The notes: generated by a model not told the origin, from the letters alone. Numbered from the stretch's first letter, positions 50,966 to 59,638 are shown. The stretch is 64,000 nucleotides of DNA from Ruegeria arenilitoris (GCF_013030265.1 NZ_WPZQ01000005.1:124001-188000); one strand, 5' to 3'. Made by a program: numbers and translations.

Positions 50966-52651
50966 TCAGCTGCCCAATCCGGCGCTGTTCAGGCTATCCA
51001 TCAGCTTGCGTTTGAATGGTTCATCCAGCTGCCAGATCGAAAAAATGTCAGGTGCTTTGGCCGCGATGTCCGGCTGCAGTTCCAGTAATCTGTCCAAAGC
51101 AGTCTTAGCTTGCTGCTGGTCCCCGGCCTCGACACTCAGGGCCGCGCGCCAGAGATGTGTCCAGAAAAATCCGGGCATATCGATCCGGTCGAGTACGGTC
51201 AGAGCATCTTCGTACTCACCTTGATCGAACAGATAGAACACGCGTGGAAAATGATACCAGTGTGGATGTACGGGGTTCAGCGCAATGGCCCGATCAACAA
51301 TGGCCAGCCCCTCATCCCAGTCATTCCCAAACGCCAGCCGCATCCCGTAATGGGCCAGAACAGCCGCGTCGTTGGGATTGAGCGCAACCGCTGCCTGACC
51401 GGCCTGTTTGAACCCTTCGATATCACCCGTGACAAATCGCATGTTCGCCAACATCAGATGACCCGCGGCCAGATTGGGATCCGACTGAATCGCCTTGCGC
51501 GCAGCCATATCCGCTGACGCAAGAATTTCAGCTCGATCCCCCCCAAGGTTGAACCGGATCTGCTGCAGATAAAGGTTCGATAACACAGCCCAGGCTTCGG
51601 CATAACCGGGGTCTTGTTTCACCGCATTCTGAATGCAGGCCAGTACGTCGCCGTGCCGCTCAAGATTGATGGTGATCTGATAGCTGTAGTAATCCAGCAC
51701 ACAATCATAGGCATCGCGATTTCCCGGCGGCGTACGTGCAGCGGTTTGCATCGCGCCCTGCGTCAACAACCCATACTTTCCGGCCAGCTGACCAGTCACA
51801 TCCCGAACAATCTGATCCTGAGCCGCATAGATCTCGCCCGGGGACTGCCCGACCGTGTAGGAGCGCACCCAGGAATAGCGCCCCTCATTCAAATCGATCA
51901 GACGCGCTGAGAGGGTGACTTGGTCTCCGGTTTCCAACACTGACCCTTCCAGCGCGAAATCCGTCCCGAACTCGTCCCGCAACTGTTGCGGGTCCATCTC
52001 CTGCTGGCGATACCGGCTGACAGTACCCAGCGGCAATATCCAGAGATCGCGAAACCGAACCAGTTCGGTGGTCAGCTGTTGCGTAATACCATCTGCAAGC
52101 GTTTCCTGAGCATCATCTGGTGATGTGAAGGGAAGAACAGCGATGACCGGTCCGTTGGGCAATTCCGGATCGCGCCCGGTCGCCAGAGTGTTCTGAACCA
52201 CTGCAAACAATATCAAACCGAGCAGCAGCCCGAAACTTGCGACGAGATATGGCCAGCGAAAACGCTGTTCGGGTTCGACGCTCGTGTTCGGATCATCCTG
52301 CGAATGGGGTTCTACGATTTCCACGCGCTCAAATCGGGGGGAATATCCACCCTTTGGGATCGACAGCCGGATCGGGTCATTCCGTCCCGGGCCCGCATAA
52401 TAGCCGTCAATATCCTGACGCAACCGGCGCGCCTCGAGCCGGACAACCGGATCGACCTGCTGGTCGAAACTTGCGTCGCGGTCAAAGACCGACATGGCGA
52501 TCGAAACGCCTTTGATCTGATCCGCGCGCCCCGCCAAATACTCATCGACAACATAGGTCAGGAATGCCCGGCGTTGCGGTGTCGCGGCAAAATCCGGGTG
52601 CTTCAGTAAGCGCGAAAGCTGTTCGCGGATGTCCTGTTCCGAAATTGTCAC
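50966..52651 (-). CDS. Membrane TPR protein with N-terminal wHTH-like domain
   Basis: Protein of 561 aa in four parts. Residues about 1-110 form a domain seen in adenylate-cyclase-associated and CadC-like TPR proteins (PQRRAFLTYVVDEYLAG, DPVVRLEARRLRQDIDGYY, RLSIPKGGYSPRFE). One membrane helix lies at about 133-152. A TolB/FlgO-like domain follows (VIAVLPFTSPDDAQETLADGITQQLTTEL), then TPR repeats from about 310 to the end. No cyclase catalytic domain is present. The architecture suggests a membrane-bound regulator with the TPRs outside the cytoplasm; ligand and target are unknown. Confidence 0.75.
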   Translation of the reverse strand: MTISEQDIREQLSRLLKHPDFAATPQRRAFLTYVVDEYLAGRADQIKGVSIAMSVFDRDASFDQQVDPVVRLEARRLRQDIDGYYAGPGRNDPIRLSIPKGGYSPRFERVEIVEPHSQDDPNTSVEPEQRFRWPYLVASFGLLLGLILFAVVQNTLATGRDPELPNGPVIAVLPFTSPDDAQETLADGITQQLTTELVRFRDLWILPLGTVSRYRQQEMDPQQLRDEFGTDFALEGSVLETGDQVTLSARLIDLNEGRYSWVRSYTVGQSPGEIYAAQDQIVRDVTGQLAGKYGLLTQGAMQTAARTPPGNRDAYDCVLDYYSYQITINLERHGDVLACIQNAVKQDPGYAEAWAVLSNLYLQQIRFNLGGDRAEILASADMAARKAIQSDPNLAAGHLMLANMRFVTGDIEGFKQAGQAAVALNPNDAAVLAHYGMRLAFGNDWDEGLAIVDRAIALNPVHPHWYHFPRVFYLFDQGEYEDALTVLDRIDMPGFFWTHLWRAALSVEAGDQQQAKTALDRLLELQPDIAAKAPDIFSIWQLDEPFKRKLMDSLNSAGLGS

Positions 52652-52954
52652 TCGTCAGAGCCCCAATACTAAAAGCTTTTAAAACCGGTGAGTTACCGTG
52701 TGCGATCAACGGCTCTTACTCTGTTTACCTCGCAGGTAGCAACATGTTCGCACTTCACGGAACGATGCGGATGGCTAGGACAGGTGGACTGTTTGCCAAT
52801 TCGGCGAGCTTCAAGGGGTCAAGGAGAGCGCCTGAATGTCGGCCATCATCGCCACCGACGCAGCTACGTATGCCGAATATACGCGCGGCGACGCCCATTC
52901 TTTTTCTGCCCCATACGTATTCTGACACCACCATCCACAGGAGCCGTTCCAAAT
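52652..52954. other. Divergent intergenic region with a palindrome
   Basis: Gap of 303 bp between divergent start codons. It contains the perfect 12-bp palindrome TAAAAGCTTTTA (52670-52681), close to the TPR gene start, and an AT-rich stretch. A frame continuous with the alkylsulfatase runs back to 52688 but shows no protein-like sequence, so I treat it as non-coding. Confidence 0.5.
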
Positions 52955-55009
52955 ATGGCACGCCGAAACTTTTTGGTACTGACAACCGCGCTGCTGGGCT
53001 TCACTGCCAGCGTCGCGACCGCGCAGGAACATTTTGACCCCAAGGGCAAAGCGCCCTCGCGCTTCACCGTCGAATTTCAGGAGTTGATGCGTGACTCTCT
53101 GCCGTTCGAAGATCAGCGCGACTTTGAAGAAAGCAGCAAGGGCCTGATCGCCGTCCCCGACTACCGCCAGATCAAAACCGAAGACGGCACTGTTGCCTGG
53201 GACATCGGCAGCTATGACTTCCTGCTTGAGGAAGGTCAGGAATTCGACTCGATCCACCCGTCGCTGCAGCGTCAGGCAATCCTGAACATGAACTATGGTC
53301 TGTTCGAGATTCTGGATGACAAAATCTATCAGGTCCGCGGTTTCGACCTGTCCAACATTTCGTTCATCCGGGGCGACACTGGCTGGATCATCTTTGATCC
53401 GCTGGCTTCGAAAGAAACAGCTGCAGCAGCGCTGAAACTGCTGAACGACACGGTCGGCGAACTTCCCGTTAAGGCCGTAGTCTATTCACACTCGCATGCC
53501 GACCACTATGGCGGCGTTCGTGGTGTCATCACTGACGAAGACGTTGCAAACGGTGTCGAGGTCATCGCGCCGGCTGGCTTCATGGAACATGCGGTGTCCG
53601 AAAACGTCTATGCAGGCAACGTGATGAACCGCCGCCTGTTCTTCCAATACGGCGTGCTGCTGCCGCGTAACCCCTATGGTCACGTGGATCAGTCGATCGG
53701 CAAGAACATCTCGGCCGGGACCACCGGCCTGATCGAGCCAACCCGCTATGTCTCGGACGACTATGAAGAGATCACCATTGATGGTGTCCGCATGATCTTC
53801 CAGAACACTCCCGGCACCGAAGCCCCTGCCGAGATGAACACCTATTTCCCCGACCTCAAGGCCTTCTGGGCGGCGGAAAACATCACCGGCACGATCCACA
53901 ATATCTACACCCTGCGCGGTGCACTGGTCCGCGATGCGCTGAGCTGGTCTAAGCACATCAACGATGCGTTGTACGAGTTCGGCCAGGAGGCAGAGGTGAT
54001 GTTTGCTTCTCACTCCTGGCCACGGTTCGGCAATGACCGCATTCAGGAAGTGATGCGGGCGCAGCGCGATACCTATGCCAACCTCAACAACGGCGTTCTG
54101 AACCTCGCCAACAAGGGTGTCACCATCAATGAGGTGCACAATGTCTATGAGGTACCGGAAAGCCTGCAGCAGCAATGGGCGGCGCGCAGCTATCACGGTT
54201 CCGTCGAGCATAACAGCCGTGCGGTTATCAACCGATACCTGGGGTATTGGGATGCTAATCCGACCACGTTGACACCGCTTTCGCCTGAAGACAGCGCTCC
54301 GTTGTTTGTCGAGATGATGGGCGGTGCCGAACCGATCATGACGAAAGGGCAAGAACTGGTCGATGCCGGGAAATATCTGGAAGCGACCGAGATCCTCAAC
54401 AAACTGGTTTATGCCGAACCGCAGAACCAGGCCGCCAAGGACTTGCTGGCGGACGCCTTCGAGCAGATCGGATACCAAAAGGAAAGCCCGTCGGTCCGAA
54501 ACTCATTCCTTGGTGCGGCCTATGAACTGCGCAACGGTATCCCGCAGGGCGCCACCATCGAGACTACCGGTCCGGATACGATCAAGGCGATGCAAACCAC
54601 CATGTGGCTGGATTTCCTTGGCATCCGCGTCAACAGCGAAAAAGCGGCAGACATGGAGTTCACCATCAACCTGTCGATTCCGGATCGCGATGAAAACATT
54701 GTGGTTGAAATGAGCAACGCCACCCTGACCCATATCGTTGATCAGACCGCGGAAAACGCCGACCTGTCGATCAGTCTGAACCGCGCTGATCTGGAAAAGG
54801 TCATGACCGGCGAACGTAAGCTGACCGACATGCTGGCAGATGGAACCGCCAAATCTGAAGGCGATACCGAGATCGTAGCACAACTGGCCTCGACACTTGA
54901 TCAGTTCGATCTTGGCTTCGAACTGATGCCGGGCACCGGCGCGCAGGATCTTACCCCTGAAGCGAATGACTTTGCCCAGCCTGCGCTCGCGAATTCCAAC
55001 GGCGGCTGA
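52955..55009 (+). CDS. Secreted linear alkylsulfatase (SdsA1-like, metallo-beta-lactamase fold)
   Basis: Periplasmic Zn-dependent sulfatase of 684 aa. A signal peptide ends near ATAQ (24). The metal site is H179-S-H181-A-D183-H184, followed by GGVRGVI. The dimerisation domain includes ILNKLVYAEPQNQAAKDLLADAFEQIGYQ and the C-terminal about 130 residues form the SCP2-like lipid-binding domain. These enzymes cleave primary or secondary alkyl sulfates such as dodecyl sulfate to alcohol and sulfate. AGGAG lies 11-15 nt before the ATG. A double hairpin follows. Single gene; the divergent TPR gene could be linked in regulation. Confidence 0.92.
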   Translation: MARRNFLVLTTALLGFTASVATAQEHFDPKGKAPSRFTVEFQELMRDSLPFEDQRDFEESSKGLIAVPDYRQIKTEDGTVAWDIGSYDFLLEEGQEFDSIHPSLQRQAILNMNYGLFEILDDKIYQVRGFDLSNISFIRGDTGWIIFDPLASKETAAAALKLLNDTVGELPVKAVVYSHSHADHYGGVRGVITDEDVANGVEVIAPAGFMEHAVSENVYAGNVMNRRLFFQYGVLLPRNPYGHVDQSIGKNISAGTTGLIEPTRYVSDDYEEITIDGVRMIFQNTPGTEAPAEMNTYFPDLKAFWAAENITGTIHNIYTLRGALVRDALSWSKHINDALYEFGQEAEVMFASHSWPRFGNDRIQEVMRAQRDTYANLNNGVLNLANKGVTINEVHNVYEVPESLQQQWAARSYHGSVEHNSRAVINRYLGYWDANPTTLTPLSPEDSAPLFVEMMGGAEPIMTKGQELVDAGKYLEATEILNKLVYAEPQNQAAKDLLADAFEQIGYQKESPSVRNSFLGAAYELRNGIPQGATIETTGPDTIKAMQTTMWLDFLGIRVNSEKAADMEFTINLSIPDRDENIVVEMSNATLTHIVDQTAENADLSISLNRADLEKVMTGERKLTDMLADGTAKSEGDTEIVAQLASTLDQFDLGFELMPGTGAQDLTPEANDFAQPALANSNGG

Positions 55010-55062
55010 TAACCCCATCAGTTAGCTGACCCAGGTTCGCAGGGTTGGCTTTCGCCTTGGAA

Positions 55063-55109
55063 GGCGGGTTTTCCCGCCGGAAGACGGACCGTCGCAACCG
55101 GTCCGTCTT
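55063..55109 (+). terminator. Two hairpins ending the alkylsulfatase transcript
   Basis: First GGCGGG / CCCGCC with TTTT loop (55063-55078), then the perfect 10-bp stem AAGACGGACC / GGTCCGTCTT (55081-55109) followed by TTTCC. The second is a good Rho-independent terminator. Confidence 0.8.
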
Positions 55110-55223
55110 TTCCTTATTGCTTTTCCCGACTATTTTTGTCAGTTTAATCCCGACCTAGTCAGATTCTCTGGATTCACGCCCGGTCACCGCCCTGCCCGAC
55201 GCTGACCAAGAGACAACCAGATA

Positions 55224-55445
55224 ATGACAAAATCGCTTGCTGACCTGCTGGCCATGGATGCTGTTGCCAGCCGACATGGATGTGCATTGAAACCGAAACT
55301 CCGCGAGGCCATCGAAGCCAACCTGAGGTTCCCTGCACATGCCACCGCACCCCGCCCGGAAACAGAGCTGACCGCAGATGAGCTGCCAGAAAACGTGCTC
55401 AGCCTCTCGGCGCATTCCCGAAATTCTGAAAGGAAGCGCGCATGA
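55224..55445 (+). CDS. Small uncharacterised protein
   Basis: Protein of 73 aa (begins MTKSLADLLAMDAVASRHG), soluble, with no signal peptide or recognisable motif. Pro-rich middle (FPAHATAPRPETELTADELPEN). Its stop overlaps the start of the next gene in ATGA fashion, which supports real translation of both. Ribosome-binding site is weak (AAGAGA). I do not recognise the family. Confidence 0.6.
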   Translation: MTKSLADLLAMDAVASRHGCALKPKLREAIEANLRFPAHATAPRPETELTADELPENVLSLSAHSRNSERKRA

Positions 55446-55945
55446 GCTTTTCAGTCTATGGATCAAACGGCGACAGACCAGCTGCGGGCAGACCAGACTT
55501 CGATGATTTTGAGCTGGGACTGTTGCCTGTCATGCGGCACTTCATCCTCAGCTTTGCCGATCCCGATACACAATCGTGGCAACACGCCTATTCCACGGCC
55601 ATCGAACGCTGGGGCGTTGATCAGGGCCTGAGCATTGCGCATCTGGTCTATAAAATCGTCAAGGTCACATTGTATTGCCGCCCGGCGGGGCTGGCCTTCA
55701 ACGACCCGCTTTGCCTTGAACAGCGTGGGTCACTGACATGCGATGAGCTTGCGCTGATGAAGATGCTGCATCACATGCGGCGCGACAACACGCCCGAAGC
55801 GCGCGATGCCGTCAACCTTGTTACAGGCGGCTATCCGGATGCCCATCTGATTCAGGCTGGTCTGACGCTTGCCAATCGCTTTCCGAACGGTACCGATCGA
55901 CGCGGCGACACCTTCCGCCGGCCGATGCTTCGGGTCGTGAAGTAA
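55442..55945 (+). CDS. Uncharacterised protein, translationally coupled to the previous ORF
   Basis: Soluble, mostly helical protein of 167 aa (DFDDFELGLLPVMRHFILSFADPD, then LMKMLHHMRRDNTPEARDAV). GAAAGGAAG precedes the ATG inside the upstream gene. No known motif is evident; two Cys residues (YCRPAG and LTCDEL) are far apart. It sits between the alkylsulfatase and the cobalamin riboswitch operon, with which it may have no link. Function unknown. Confidence 0.7.
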   Translation: MSFSVYGSNGDRPAAGRPDFDDFELGLLPVMRHFILSFADPDTQSWQHAYSTAIERWGVDQGLSIAHLVYKIVKVTLYCRPAGLAFNDPLCLEQRGSLTCDELALMKMLHHMRRDNTPEARDAVNLVTGGYPDAHLIQAGLTLANRFPNGTDRRGDTFRRPMLRVVK

Positions 55946-55983
55946 AAACCTATCCCTGCGTTGCCCAAGCCTTCAGCTGGCGC

Positions 55984-56012
55984 TTGACAACGCTATCGAC
56001 ACCAGACTAGCT
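55984..56012 (+). promoter_or_regulatory. Candidate promoter of the cobalamin operon
   Basis: Consensus -35 box TTGACA (55984-55989), then 17 bp and a weak -10 CTAGCT (56007-56012). Transcription would start about 10 bp before the riboswitch. Confidence 0.5.
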
Positions 56013-56021
56013 GACACGAGA

Positions 56022-56200
56022 TGGTTCCCGACGGTTTGCCCGAGGGATGAAAATGGGAATACGGTGCGGTACGTTCTGCGTACCAATGCCGTGACTGCCC
56101 CCGCAACTGTAGGCGGAGAGCGAAGCCAAAAGACCACTGGCCCAAAGGCCGGGAAGGTTGGCCAAGCATCGACCCGCGAGTCAGGAGACCTGCCATCAGA
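56022..56200 (+). promoter_or_regulatory. Cobalamin riboswitch
   Basis: RNA element with the conserved adenosylcobalamin-aptamer blocks in order: GGGAATACGGTGCGG near 56055-56069, ATGCCGTGACTGCCCCCGC, AGCGAAGCC, GACCACTGG, GGCCGGGAAGG (56147-56157), and the B12 box region GAGTCAGGAGACCTGCC (56178-56194). It precedes a 28-codon ORF with a strong ribosome-binding site, DUF1636 and a BtuDFC-type importer, so it would shut off cobalamin uptake when B12 is plentiful. Confidence 0.95.
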
Positions 56201-56243
56201 TGTTTAACCAACCCGGGGCGGGGCGTCCTGGAAGGAGGCTTTG

Positions 56244-56330
56244 ATGGCGCATAATCTGCGTGTGTACATAAACGGCACCTTCTGTCCGCACTTGGCAACA
56301 AGTGGAGCGGACCATGCCGGAAGCAACTGA
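56244..56330 (+). CDS. Short ORF directly behind the riboswitch
   Basis: 28 codons (MAHNLRVYINGTFCPHLATS...). AAGGAGG at 56232-56238 with 5-nt spacing is among the best ribosome-binding sites in the window, which argues for translation. It has one Cys and three His. It may be a regulated leader whose ribosome-binding site the riboswitch masks, or a tiny metal-binding protein. A second ATG (56314), overlapping its end, begins a 51-codon frame that overlaps the DUF1636 start. No homologue recognised. Confidence 0.5.
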   Translation: MAHNLRVYINGTFCPHLATSGADHAGSN

Positions 56331-56399
56331 ACCCTTCGCTTTGTATTTTCATAACCAGCAGCGGCACAGCATCGCAAATCCGAGCTGCAATGAATTTTC

Positions 56400-56414
56400 T
56401 GTAATGTTATTACA
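56400..56414. promoter_or_regulatory. Zur-like palindrome upstream of DUF1636
   Basis: Perfect inverted repeat TGTAAT-GTT-ATTACA in an AT-rich stretch, 38 bp before the DUF1636 start. Sequence and spacing resemble Zur-type (zinc) operators, which are built on TGTTATxxTATAACA-like repeats, but the match is loose. Confidence 0.4.
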
Positions 56415-56452
56415 TTGTTTATCATCCGGATTGTCAGTAAGTGGAGCGCGCA

Positions 56453-56809
56453 ATGCCAGAAAACTCTGATCATTTCCTGTTGATTTGCGAGACCTGTCAG
56501 GGCTCGGACAGTGCCGATGCGCTTCGAACGGCGATTGCGGACAAGCTTCCGTCCTGCTTCGCAATCCGAGGGGTTTCCTGCATGGCTGGCTGTTCACATC
56601 CTACGACTGTTGGCTTTCAGGCAGCGGACAAAGCGCAATACCTGTTCGGTCGCATTAGTTCAGCGCAGGACATTGAAGCGCTGGCCGCGTTTGCCTGGCA
56701 ATATCAGGACAGCGCTGACGGCTGGACCAATGCTACGGACAGACCCTCTGCCCTTTACACCAAAACCTTGTCGCGCATGCCGCGCATCTTGTCTGGAGGT
56801 CAGGCATGA
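56453..56809 (+). CDS. DUF1636 family metal-binding-like protein
   Basis: Protein of 118 aa with the DUF1636 cysteine pattern: CETCQG near the N-terminus, VSCMAGCSHPTTVGFQ in the middle, and AQYLFGRI after it. The CxxC and CxxxC pairs suggest binding of a metal ion or [2Fe-2S] cluster, as in thioredoxin-like ferredoxins. GGAG lies 7 nt before the ATG; a GTG 12 bp upstream is less likely. Its stop overlaps the BtuD-like start by 4 bp, tying it to the riboswitch-controlled importer. Confidence 0.87.
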   Translation: MPENSDHFLLICETCQGSDSADALRTAIADKLPSCFAIRGVSCMAGCSHPTTVGFQAADKAQYLFGRISSAQDIEALAAFAWQYQDSADGWTNATDRPSALYTKTLSRMPRILSGGQA

Positions 56810-57582
56810 CATTTCTGGTTGCCGAAAATCTCGAGTATTATGCATTGAACGGTGATGTGCTGCTGCAGGGTGTGTCCTTTGATCTGGACGAGGGATCAGT
56901 ACTGGCCATCGCAGGCCCGAACGGCGCAGGCAAAACCACCCTGCTGAACTTGCTATGTGGTGTCGAAACCATCGCGCTCGGGGATGTACTGATACGCGGT
57001 CAAAGCCTGCGATCGCTATCGCCTCAGGATCGCGCCCGGACCATCGCTGTTGTAAGCCAACAAGAGTTGCCCGATGGACGGTTACGACTGAGAGATTACG
57101 TTGCCTTGGGGCAGATTCCCATCAAAGGCGACCGATCTGCAGATGAACATAAACAGGCATTGGACAGGATATTTGACCTGACCGAGCTGCATCATCTGGC
57201 AGGCAAGCAGATGTCGACCCTGTCCGGAGGCGAGCGTCAGCGCGCGCATATTGCGCGCGCTTTGGCCCAAAACCCGTCGCTGCTGTTTCTGGACGAACCC
57301 ACCAACCATCTGGATCCCGACGCCAAGGGGCGCATGCTCTCGCTGGTCGCCGATCTTGGTATCACCGTGGTCATGATCGTCCACGACCTGGTCATGATAC
57401 CAGAATTCGCCACCCATGTTGCGTTGATGAAATCCACCCGACTGACGGGTTTTGGACCGGTCAGCAACATCCTGACGCCACAGCGCGTGCGCGAAACCTT
57501 TGGCGTCGAATACCTGTGTTTTCAACACGAAGACCGGGTGATCCCCGCACTCGACATCCGAAAAACCAAGCTTACAAACTGA
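56806..57582 (+). CDS. ABC transporter ATP-binding protein, BtuD/FecE type
   Basis: ATPase of 258 aa: Walker A GPNGAGKTT, signature LSGGERQRAHIARA, Walker B LLFLDEPTNHLD, H-loop IVHDL. It belongs to the iron-siderophore/cobalamin importer class. The riboswitch upstream and the cognate binding protein and FecCD permease downstream point to cobalamin or cobinamide uptake. Confidence 0.93.
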   Translation: MTFLVAENLEYYALNGDVLLQGVSFDLDEGSVLAIAGPNGAGKTTLLNLLCGVETIALGDVLIRGQSLRSLSPQDRARTIAVVSQQELPDGRLRLRDYVALGQIPIKGDRSADEHKQALDRIFDLTELHHLAGKQMSTLSGGERQRAHIARALAQNPSLLFLDEPTNHLDPDAKGRMLSLVADLGITVVMIVHDLVMIPEFATHVALMKSTRLTGFGPVSNILTPQRVRETFGVEYLCFQHEDRVIPALDIRKTKLTN

Positions 57583-57594
57583 CAGGAGCTTTCC

Positions 57595-58545
57595 ATGAAC
57601 GTGAAACTCTGGCCCGTGGCGCTGATCATCGGCCTCGCCACCAGTGCGGCCGCACATGAGGTCACCGTAGACAATTGCGGCGAACCGCTTGTTTTTGACT
57701 CAACGCCCGAACGGTTGGTCGTACACGACATGAACATGACCGACATGGCCTTTGCGCTTGGCCTGCAGGACAAGATCGTTGGTCTGACCGGTATCACCGG
57801 ATGGTACAAGACCAGCCCGGAATTCGACACGCTGCGCGGTGACATCCCCGAGCTGGCGCCGAAATACCCCACTGTCGAAAATCTGGTAGCGGTAGAACCC
57901 GATCTGTTCTTTGCCGGGTGGTATTATGGCATGAAGCCCGGCGGCGAAGTCACTCCGGACACGCTGGCCCCGTTCGGTATCAAGACCATGGTCCTGACCG
58001 AAAGCTGCGTACACCTGAACAAGGACCTCCCCGAAGCCAGCATGGACCTGTTGTTCGATGACGTTCTGCGTCTGGGCAAAGTCATGCATGTTGAGGACAA
58101 GGCCGAAGCACTGGTCGATGGCTGGAAAGGCCAACTATCCGCCATCGAAGCCAAAACCGCAGATCTGGCGAAACCCCGCGTCTTCCTTCTGGATGGCCCG
58201 GCTGATGCGCCTTTTACCGCGGGCAAGTTCGCGATCCCTGACGCGATGATCACCGCCGCTGGTGGCGAAAACGTAACCCATGATCTGGACACCAGCTGGG
58301 GCCGCACCTCGTGGGAGGCAGTCGCCGCCACGAACCCTGAATTCCTGGTTCTATTGGACTACCAGACCGGCAACGGTGCCGCGGATACCTTCAAATTCCT
58401 GCAAGAGCATCCGGTGATGTCCCAGACTGACGCAGTCAAGAACGAGCGCTGGATCGGTCTGCGCTACGAAGAGCTGACACCGGGACCGGCAAACATCGAA
58501 GCGATCGAGAAAATGGCGCGCGAAATGCACGCCGAGATCAACTGA
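57595..58545 (+). CDS. Periplasmic binding protein, BtuF/FepB type
   Basis: Periplasmic protein of 316 aa with signal peptide (cleavage near SAAA-HE, about residue 20) and the type III binding-protein fold (PERLVVHDMNMTDMAFALGLQDKIVGLTGITG, VAVEPDLFFAG, WEAVAATNPEFLVLLDY). GACAGGAGC precedes the ATG. Riboswitch context favours cobalamin; a siderophore or other corrinoid precursor is the alternative. Confidence 0.92.
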   Translation: MNVKLWPVALIIGLATSAAAHEVTVDNCGEPLVFDSTPERLVVHDMNMTDMAFALGLQDKIVGLTGITGWYKTSPEFDTLRGDIPELAPKYPTVENLVAVEPDLFFAGWYYGMKPGGEVTPDTLAPFGIKTMVLTESCVHLNKDLPEASMDLLFDDVLRLGKVMHVEDKAEALVDGWKGQLSAIEAKTADLAKPRVFLLDGPADAPFTAGKFAIPDAMITAAGGENVTHDLDTSWGRTSWEAVAATNPEFLVLLDYQTGNGAADTFKFLQEHPVMSQTDAVKNERWIGLRYEELTPGPANIEAIEKMAREMHAEIN

Positions 58546-58546
58546 T

Positions 58547-59557
58547 ATGGGCCCGTTGGGCCGGACAACACTGCTGGGGGCGACCGTTCTGGTCGCCCTT
58601 TTGCTGGTGTCGACAATCTACGGCACCACGCCGATCCCTGTTGCGGACGTCCTGACCGCCATCTCGCTTGGCACTGGTATCAGCGAAGGCGACATGTCCC
58701 CGCTGCATCGGATCGTGTTCGACCTGCGTTTGCCACGTGCTCTTTTCGCTGCGGTGATCGGCGCGGGTCTTGGTGTGGTCGGGGTCGTGCTTCAGACCAC
58801 CACTCGAAACGATCTTGCCGACCCGTTTCTGTTCGGCCTTTCCTCTGGCGCTGCCGCGGGTGCAGTTCTGGTCATCACCGTCACTGGTGATGTTCTGGGC
58901 ATCTGGACCTTGCCGCTTGCAGCCTTTTGCGGTGGTCTTATCGCATCCGGGGTAGTTCTGGCTTTGGTGCAGAGCTTACGCACAAGTGCACCGGAAAAAC
59001 TGATCCTTGCCGGGCTTTCGGTCTCATTCCTGTTCTCGGCAATTACCAACTATCTGATCTTTGCCGGCGACAACCGAGCAGCCCATTCCGTGATTTTCTG
59101 GATGCTGGGCGGGCTTGGACTGGCGCGGTGGGAAACCTTCCCTCTTGTCCTTGCAGGGTTTGGCCTGATCCTAGCCTATGCACTCTATCGCAGCCGATGG
59201 CTGGATGCGCTGCTGACCGGAGACTTCACCGCTTCGACTCTGGGCATACCTGTCAAAGGACTGCGATACAGACTGTTCTTTGCAGCAGCCCTGGCGACGG
59301 CAGCGTTTGTATCTGTGGCGGGCGTGATCGGGTTCGTCGGCCTTATGGTCCCGCACATTGCACGCGGTATTGCCGGGCCACTTCACAAGAACCTGTTGAT
59401 AACGGCGGCGCTTGTAGGAGCCGTGCTGCTGACCCTCTCGGACATCCTGTCCAGACTTCTGCTGGCACCACAGGAACTGCCCGTGGGTATCGTGACAACA
59501 TCGATCGGGTCGCTCTTTGTGTTCATTTACCTGTTCAGATCAGGAAGGCGTGGCTGA
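58547..59557 (+). CDS. FecCD/BtuC-type ABC permease
   Basis: Permease of 336 aa with about ten membrane helices. Family motifs: HRIVFDLRLPRALFAAVIGAGLGVVGVVLQ at the N-terminus, ADPFLFGLSSGAAAGA, GVIGFVGLMVPHIARGI, and the ending ELPVGIVTTSIGSLFVFIYLFR. It starts 1 bp after the binding protein stop. Completes the BtuDFC-type importer under riboswitch control. Confidence 0.94.
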   Translation: MGPLGRTTLLGATVLVALLLVSTIYGTTPIPVADVLTAISLGTGISEGDMSPLHRIVFDLRLPRALFAAVIGAGLGVVGVVLQTTTRNDLADPFLFGLSSGAAAGAVLVITVTGDVLGIWTLPLAAFCGGLIASGVVLALVQSLRTSAPEKLILAGLSVSFLFSAITNYLIFAGDNRAAHSVIFWMLGGLGLARWETFPLVLAGFGLILAYALYRSRWLDALLTGDFTASTLGIPVKGLRYRLFFAAALATAAFVSVAGVIGFVGLMVPHIARGIAGPLHKNLLITAALVGAVLLTLSDILSRLLLAPQELPVGIVTTSIGSLFVFIYLFRSGRRG

Positions 59558-59572
59558 CCGGTTGAACCGGTC
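59556..59572. terminator. Hairpin at the end of the cobalamin operon
   Basis: GACCGGTT-G-AACCGGTC palindrome overlapping the permease stop codon, before the convergent LysR gene. Could act on both strands; no T-run. Confidence 0.45.
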
Positions 59573-59638
59573 ACATGGGATGATTGGCGACCAGCGGGTG
59601 TTCTGTTGCAGACCGCCTGCTAAGTCGGGGGGTCACGG

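Noticed and set aside
52688-52954. Longer N-terminus for the alkylsulfatase
   Set aside because: The frame is open, but the extra 89 residues are basic and random-looking, while the ATG at 52955 starts a good signal peptide behind AGGAG.
53486-54478. 330-codon open frame on the minus strand
   Set aside because: Opposite strand of the alkylsulfatase gene; no recognisable motif.
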